Of a stretch of 61,584 nt of DNA, positions 57,500 to 61,584 are shown piece after piece. The notes under the pieces are model-generated. The model was not told the origin of the DNA. It did no database searches and was given only the letters and a program-made list of their open reading frames with translations. The first letter of the stretch is position 1. Each line of letters opens with the position of its first letter. Made by a program: the position numbers and the translations under genes. This DNA comes from Aggregatibacter actinomycetemcomitans DSM 8324 (lineage in GTDB: Bacteria > Pseudomonadota > Gammaproteobacteria > Enterobacterales > Pasteurellaceae), in NCBI RefSeq assembly GCF_000372365.1, contig NZ_AQUU01000013.1, positions 20,045 through 81,628 on the forward strand, given 5' to 3'.

Positions 57500-58464
57500 T
57501 GTTTAATTCACTGATTCGGCAATGTGTTTTTCTCGTTTTAACGTCAATTATCCTCACATTGATAAGTTACGTTATTTTAATGCAGGATCCATTAAATGCC
57601 GAACTGGCGACACCGTATTTTTACAATGGCTACCTTAATTATTTAGGCAACCTTACCCGTGGTGATTTAGGTATCAGTTACAATGGCGGGCAGCTGTTAA
57701 AATCCACGATTTTTACTGTTTTACCCCCCACCCTTGAATTGTGCTTTTGTGCCATTTTGTTGGCGGTGCTGTTCGGCATTCCTCTTGGTTTATTAGGTGC
57801 CATTTACCAATCACATTTCATCGGAAAAACCACCCGCACTTTATCTTCCATGGGATTGGCCATGCCAGTCTTCTGGATTGCACCGATTTTATTATACGCC
57901 TCCGCGATAAATGGCTGGGAAATCGCCGCAATCGGGCAATACAATTTACTCTATGAAATTAAACCGATAACCGGTTTCCCTATTATTGACGTATGGTTTG
58001 TCGAAGCGCCTTATCGGCTCAAAATCATTCAAAACGTGCTGCAACATTTGGCATTGCCCAGCTTAGTGTTAACCATCCTGCCGACAATGGAAATTGTCCG
58101 TTTTGTGCAGCAACAAGCGGAAACTATTTTTCAGCAAAATTACGTTAAAGTGGCCGCCACTCGCGGTTGGTCAAAATTTAAGGTGCTACGCAAATATATT
58201 TTACGCAATACCCTGCCTCTGCTTATTCCGCAAATGACCCGTTTATTCACCTTGGTCATCACACAATGTATGCTGGTAGAAAGCACCCTCGGCTGGCCGG
58301 GGATCGGGCGCTGGCTTATTGATTCGGTCACCCAGCAGGATTACAACAGTATTTCGGCAGGTATTATTACTATCGGATCATGTATTATCTTCATCAAATT
58401 ATTCTCCGAAAGCTTAATCTTTATTTTGGATCCGTTAAATAAGAAGGGTTGGTATGCAAGATAG
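57499..58464 (+). CDS. sapB: Sap ABC transporter permease SapB
   Basis: A 321-aa inner-membrane permease of the DppB/OppB class with about six helices. The MetI loop lies near residue 210 (AATRGWSKFKVLRKYILRNTLP). The N-terminal ILMQDPLNAEL and NLTRGDLGIS segments match OppB-type proteins. SapBC together import peptides, haem and potassium-related functions in H. influenzae; the E. coli SapBCDF counterpart exports putrescine. It overlaps sapC by 11 bp. Confidence 0.95.
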   Translation: MFNSLIRQCVFLVLTSIILTLISYVILMQDPLNAELATPYFYNGYLNYLGNLTRGDLGISYNGGQLLKSTIFTVLPPTLELCFCAILLAVLFGIPLGLLGAIYQSHFIGKTTRTLSSMGLAMPVFWIAPILLYASAINGWEIAAIGQYNLLYEIKPITGFPIIDVWFVEAPYRLKIIQNVLQHLALPSLVLTILPTMEIVRFVQQQAETIFQQNYVKVAATRGWSKFKVLRKYILRNTLPLLIPQMTRLFTLVITQCMLVESTLGWPGIGRWLIDSVTQQDYNSISAGIITIGSCIIFIKLFSESLIFILDPLNKKGWYAR

Positions 58465-59341
58465 AGAACCGAAAGACTTTCGTGAAACTGCGACCTTAAA
58501 ACATATTTGGCAGTTATTTCGTAAAGACCGCATTGCGTTATTCGGCTTCTACGCATTTTTACTGCTAATTTTGACCGCACTTTTCGGACCATTACTTGCG
58601 CCTTATCCAAGTGAAATGCAATTTGTCGGCAAAGAACTGACACCGCCTTCTTGGGCAAGTGATGGGCAAATCGCCTACTTCTTTGGCACCGATGATATTG
58701 GACGCGACGTATTCAGTCGTATACTTATCGGCACCAGCTATACTGTCGGCGCCGCGGTTATTGTCGCTATGATGACCGCCCTTGTCGGTGGTGGACTGGG
58801 CATTTTGGCAGGAATGTCACAAGGGATTAAATCCCGTGTTTTAGGACATTTTCTTGATGCGTTTCTCACTATTCCGGTACTTTTAGTGGCAATTATTATT
58901 GCGACATTAATGGAACCGAATTTGATCAATGCAATGTTGGCAATCAGCCTGGCGTTATTGCCGTATTTCGTACATGAGATTTATCTCAGCATTCAACAGG
59001 AATTAAAGAAAGAATACGTTCTCATGTTACGTCTGGATGGCATTTCAAAGCGACTTTTGTTAAAGGATACCATCTTACCAAATATTGCCACCCGCTATAT
59101 TCAGGAAATTTCCCGTGCCTTCAATATTGCCATTCTGGATATCAGCGCATTAAGTTTTATCGCCCTCGGCGCACAACGTCCCGCACCGGAATGGGGCGCG
59201 ATAATCCAAGATTCTTTAGAGCTGATTTACCTCGCTCCTTGGACTGTGATTTTACCCGGGCTGGCGATCATTCTGAGCGTATTAATCAGCTTAATTTTCA
59301 CCAACGGGCTCTGCAAAGCCATTGATAAATATTATGAGTAG
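58454..59341 (+). CDS. sapC: Sap ABC transporter permease SapC
   Basis: A 295-aa permease of the DppC/OppC class. The N-terminal oligopeptide-permease segment ends before helix 1 (about 33-53). FGTDDIGRDVFSRILIGT near 76 is the OppC-type signature. The cytoplasmic EAA-like loop is ISKRLLLKDTILPN near 196. It overlaps sapB and lies 7 bp from sapD. Uptake signal at 58574. Confidence 0.95.
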   Translation: MQDREPKDFRETATLKHIWQLFRKDRIALFGFYAFLLLILTALFGPLLAPYPSEMQFVGKELTPPSWASDGQIAYFFGTDDIGRDVFSRILIGTSYTVGAAVIVAMMTALVGGGLGILAGMSQGIKSRVLGHFLDAFLTIPVLLVAIIIATLMEPNLINAMLAISLALLPYFVHEIYLSIQQELKKEYVLMLRLDGISKRLLLKDTILPNIATRYIQEISRAFNIAILDISALSFIALGAQRPAPEWGAIIQDSLELIYLAPWTVILPGLAIILSVLISLIFTNGLCKAIDKYYE

Positions 59342-59348
59342 GTAAGAA

Positions 59349-60401
59349 ATGGCTTTATTGGATATTCGTAACTTACGCATTGATATAAAAACGCCGGCGG
59401 GGCTTATTCGGATTGTTGATAACGTAAGTTTAACCTTAAACGAAGGGGAAATTTGCGGCTTAGTCGGTGAATCCGGTTCCGGTAAAAGTTTAATTGCTAA
59501 AGTCATTTGCAATGCCTTCAAAGATTCCTGGATTGTCACAGCTGACCGCTTTCGCTTTAACGATATTGAATTACTCAAACTCACACCGCCCCAACGGCGC
59601 AAAATTGTCGGTAAAGAAATTTCTATGGTGTTTCAGGATCCGCTCACCTGTCTTGATCCCAGCCAAAAAATCGGCAAGCAACTGATTGAAAGCATCCCGA
59701 ACTGGACGTTTAAAGGGCACTGGTGGCAGCGTTTATTCAATTGGAAAAAACGTCGCGCCATCGAATTATTGCATCGCGTAGGGATCAAAGAACACAAAGA
59801 CATCATGGCCAGCTACCCGCACGAACTGACCGAAGGGGAAGGGCAAAAAGTGATGGTTGCCATCGCTGTGGCAAACCAACCGCGTTTACTTATTGCCGAC
59901 GAACCGGCAAATTCCGTGGAATCCATTACAAGGGTACAAATATTCCGCCTTTTATCGAGCATGAATCAAAACCAAGGCACTTCTATTTTGCTTGCCAGCA
60001 ATGATATTAATAGTATTAGTGAATGGTGTGACTCTTTTATTGTGCTTTATTCCGGACAAAACGCGGAATCGGGACCGAAGGAAAATATTTTGGAAAATCC
60101 TCATCATCCTTATACGCAAGCCTTGTTGCATTCCATCCCGGATTTTACACAGCCCTTACCGTTTAAAGGCTATCTGGGTACATTAAAGGGGTCGGTACCA
60201 TTATTGGAGCAAATGCCGATCGGTTGTCGCCTCGGTCCGCGTTGCCCTTTCGCGCAAAAAAAATGTATTGTAAAACCGACCGCACTTCGTATTAAACAAC
60301 ATGAATTTTTCTGTCATTTCCCGATTAATTTACGGGAAAAGAAAATCAAAGAAAAAGAGCAGATTCAACCGCTCACCCTAAACACCGATAAACAGGAATA
60401 A
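59349..60401 (+). CDS. sapD: Sap ABC transporter ATPase SapD
   Basis: A 350-aa ATPase of the DppD class. Walker A is [16 protein letters not shown] near residue 38. The signature is degenerate ([17 protein letters not shown] near 160), as in E. coli SapD. Walker B is [14 protein letters not shown]-terminal oligopeptide-type cysteine cluster is visible ([15 protein letters not shown] near 300). E. coli SapD is also known to confer ATP dependence on Trk potassium uptake. 3 bp from sapF. Confidence 0.95.
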   Translation: MALLDIRNLRIDIKTPAGLIRIVDNVSLTLNEGEICGLVGESGSGKSLIAKVICNAFKDSWIVTADRFRFNDIELLKLTPPQRRKIVGKEISMVFQDPLTCLDPSQKIGKQLIESIPNWTFKGHWWQRLFNWKKRRAIELLHRVGIKEHKDIMASYPHELTEGEGQKVMVAIAVANQPRLLIADEPANSVESITRVQIFRLLSSMNQNQGTSILLASNDINSISEWCDSFIVLYSGQNAESGPKENILENPHHPYTQALLHSIPDFTQPLPFKGYLGTLKGSVPLLEQMPIGCRLGPRCPFAQKKCIVKPTALRIKQHEFFCHFPINLREKKIKEKEQIQPLTLNTDKQE

Positions 60402-60404
60402 GAA

Positions 60405-61223
60405 ATGCCGTTATTACAAGTGGAAGATTTAACAAAATCCTTTAAGGGTAGCCTCGGCCTCTTTAGCTCCGGCTATTTTCACGCTGTGGAACAAATCAGC
60501 TTTAGTCTTGAAGCAGGTAACACCCTGGCAATTATCGGAAGAAACGGTTCAGGAAAATCAACCCTAGCAAAAATGATTGTAGGTATCACAAAACCCACAT
60601 CAGGAAACATCTTGTTTAAAGACAATCCCCTCGTATTCGGCGATTATCATTATCGTGCCAAGCATATTCGCATGGTATTCCAAGATCCGAATACCGCCTT
60701 TAATCCGCGTCTAAATGTTGGTCAAGTGCTGGATGCCCCCCTACTTCTCACGACAAAATTTGATGAGCAGCAACGCAATCAGAAAATTTTTGATATTTTA
60801 AAACTCGTAGGAATGCACCCGGATCACACTAATATAAAAATCAATACGCTTTCCGTCAGCCAAAAGCAACGTATCGCCCTAGCCCGCGCACTGATTTTAA
60901 ATCCGGAGGTCGTTATTATTGATGATGCACTTGGTTCATTAGATGCCACGGTAAAAACACAACTGACTAATCTCGTGTTGGAATTACAGAAAAAACTCAA
61001 ACTTGCCTATATTTATGTCGGACAAAATCTCGGCATCATCAAACATATTGCCGATACGATTCTCGTGATGGAAGACGGGAAAATGATTGAATATGGCGAC
61101 ACGCATTCCTTATTTACTGCGCCTAAAACCGATGTAACCAAACGCCTCATTGAAAGCCATTTTGGTAAAATTCTGGATAATTCATCTTGGAAAAATGAAG
61201 ATTTAGCCAATAAAGTGCGGTAA
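60405..61223 (+). CDS. sapF: Sap ABC transporter ATPase SapF
   Basis: A 272-aa ATPase of the DppF class. Walker A is [15 protein letters not shown] near residue 45 and the signature [15 protein letters not shown] near 145. Walker B reads [12 protein letters not shown] near 168: the catalytic Glu expected after the Walker Asp is Asp here, whereas other SapF proteins keep Glu (ADEAL). Last gene of the operon. No sapZ follows; the next feature is an rRNA operon on the other strand. Uptake signal at 61213 overlaps its end. Confidence 0.94.
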   Translation: MPLLQVEDLTKSFKGSLGLFSSGYFHAVEQISFSLEAGNTLAIIGRNGSGKSTLAKMIVGITKPTSGNILFKDNPLVFGDYHYRAKHIRMVFQDPNTAFNPRLNVGQVLDAPLLLTTKFDEQQRNQKIFDILKLVGMHPDHTNIKINTLSVSQKQRIALARALILNPEVVIIDDALGSLDATVKTQLTNLVLELQKKLKLAYIYVGQNLGIIKHIADTILVMEDGKMIEYGDTHSLFTAPKTDVTKRLIESHFGKILDNSSWKNEDLANKVR

Positions 61224-61285
61224 AAAATTTCAGTGTTTTTTTATCCCCTTCCTGACCCCAAATTCCAATCCCATTTATTCCACTA

Positions 61286-61319
61286 AAACAAAAAGCCCCG
61301 ATGCTCTCACATCAGGGCT
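61286..61319 (-). terminator. Rho-independent terminator of the rRNA operon
   Basis: On the minus strand, AGCCCTGATG and CATCGGGGCT (61310-61319 with 61294-61303) form a 10-bp stem with one mismatch and a 6-nt loop, followed by TTTTTGTTTT. It follows the 5S gene by about 10 bp. Confidence 0.85.
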
Positions 61320-61327
61320 CACTATCA

Positions 61328-61443
61328 GGCTTGGCGGTGACCTACTCTCACATGGGGATGCCCCACACTACCATCGGCATTACGGCCTTTCACTTCTGAG
61401 TTCGGTATGGTTTCAGGTGGTACCACCGCACTATCGCCGCCAA
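61328..61443 (-). rRNA. rrf: 5S ribosomal RNA
   Basis: The minus strand shows the full 5S pattern in about 116 nt. The 5' arm TTGGCGGCGAT pairs with the 3' arm ACCGCCAAGCC. CGAACTCAGAAGTGAAA of loops B-C and GATGGTAGTGTGGGG with GAGAGTAGG of the later helices are all present. It is the 3' member of a minus-strand rRNA operon whose 23S gene lies beyond the right edge. Confidence 0.97.
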
Positions 61444-61584
61444 TATTCTTTGATGACTATCCTCTCTCCTTTCCGCGCTTTCGCTTTCTTATTCCGCTCT
61501 TCGCTTCTCTCGTTCTTTCTCTTCTTACTTCCCTTCCCGCGTACTATACGCGTCATCTTCCAAAAACAAGCCTCAAACCAACTT
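61444..61584 (-). other. 23S-5S internal spacer with a purine-rich strand and small hairpin
   Basis: The sequence between 5S and the window edge is not rRNA that I can recognise. From 61461 to 61537 the minus strand is mostly purine (AAAGAACGAGAGAAG-like). A 6-bp hairpin CGCGTA/TACGCG lies at 61538-61552. It is probably the processed spacer of the rRNA operon; the 23S 3' end is outside or just at the edge. Confidence 0.6.

Noticed and set aside
60180-60330. Broken C-terminus of SapD because the signature motif is degenerate
   Set aside because: The LTEGEGQ form also occurs in E. coli SapD, and the cysteine-rich C-terminal region is intact.

Overview
The window is a chromosomal segment of a Pasteurellaceae bacterium of the Haemophilus influenzae-type DNA-uptake clade, most likely Aggregatibacter or a close relative. 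The main evidence is about 50 perfect copies of the 9-bp uptake signal AAGTGCGGT / ACCGCACTT, roughly one per 1.2 kb. Six of these occur as head-to-head pairs that form terminator hairpins. Gene content agrees: a short TyrR without its N-terminal domains, an orphan OppA-like lipoprotein, sapABCDF, and the orders ptsH-ptsI-crr and tsaE-amiB-mutL-miaA-hfq. Species was not determined.

Layout. 1-6.4 kb: periplasmic alpha-amylase (malS) convergent with afuABC, an ABC importer of the 'ferric' family that more probably takes up sugar phosphates. 6.4-8.1 kb: a 5'-truncated, frameshifted remnant of a type I restriction subunit (hsdR). 8.2-13.3 kb: nrdA and nrdB (class Ia ribonucleotide reductase) behind two NrdR-like boxes, then the ferredoxin yfaE. 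nrdA and nrdB are separated by two unknown AT-rich genes, a 218-aa membrane protein and a 58-aa protein. 13.4-17.3 kb: a six-gene minus-strand operon ribH-nusB-thiL-pgpA-rhtC-like-dapB. 17.4-26.1 kb: pgi, alr, dnaB, aroG and lolCDE, all minus strand. 26.2-34.4 kb: a decayed SMR transporter, a 2-hydroxyacid dehydrogenase, divergent pabA and pabBC, an orphan peptide-binding lipoprotein, ybaN and prlC. 34.5-39.2 kb: ptsH-ptsI-crr, rsgA, orn and tRNA-Gly(GCC).

39.4-46.3 kb is the most distinctive part: six AT-rich genes in one direction, with no uptake signals over about 8 kb, between tRNA-Gly and a perfect 17-bp-stem terminator. They encode a phosphoethanolamine-transferase-like enzyme, a two-gene (split) membrane spermidine-synthase-like protein lacking usual catalytic residues, and a complete GtrB/GtrA/GT-C set (polyprenyl-phosphate glycosyltransferase, flippase, multi-pass glycosyltransferase). 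The GtrB-like gene starts with (CAAT)4, the tetranucleotide used in phase-variable Haemophilus lipooligosaccharide genes. I infer a horizontally acquired periplasmic glycoconjugate-modification system whose substrate is unknown.

46.4-61.6 kb: tsaE-amiB-mutL-miaA-hfq, an hflX remnant, tyrR, ycjXF, sapABCDF, and the 5S rRNA end of a minus-strand rRNA operon. Most of this is conserved core genome. The accessory elements are hsdR, the nrdA-nrdB insertion, the SMR and hflX relics, and the 39-46 kb module.
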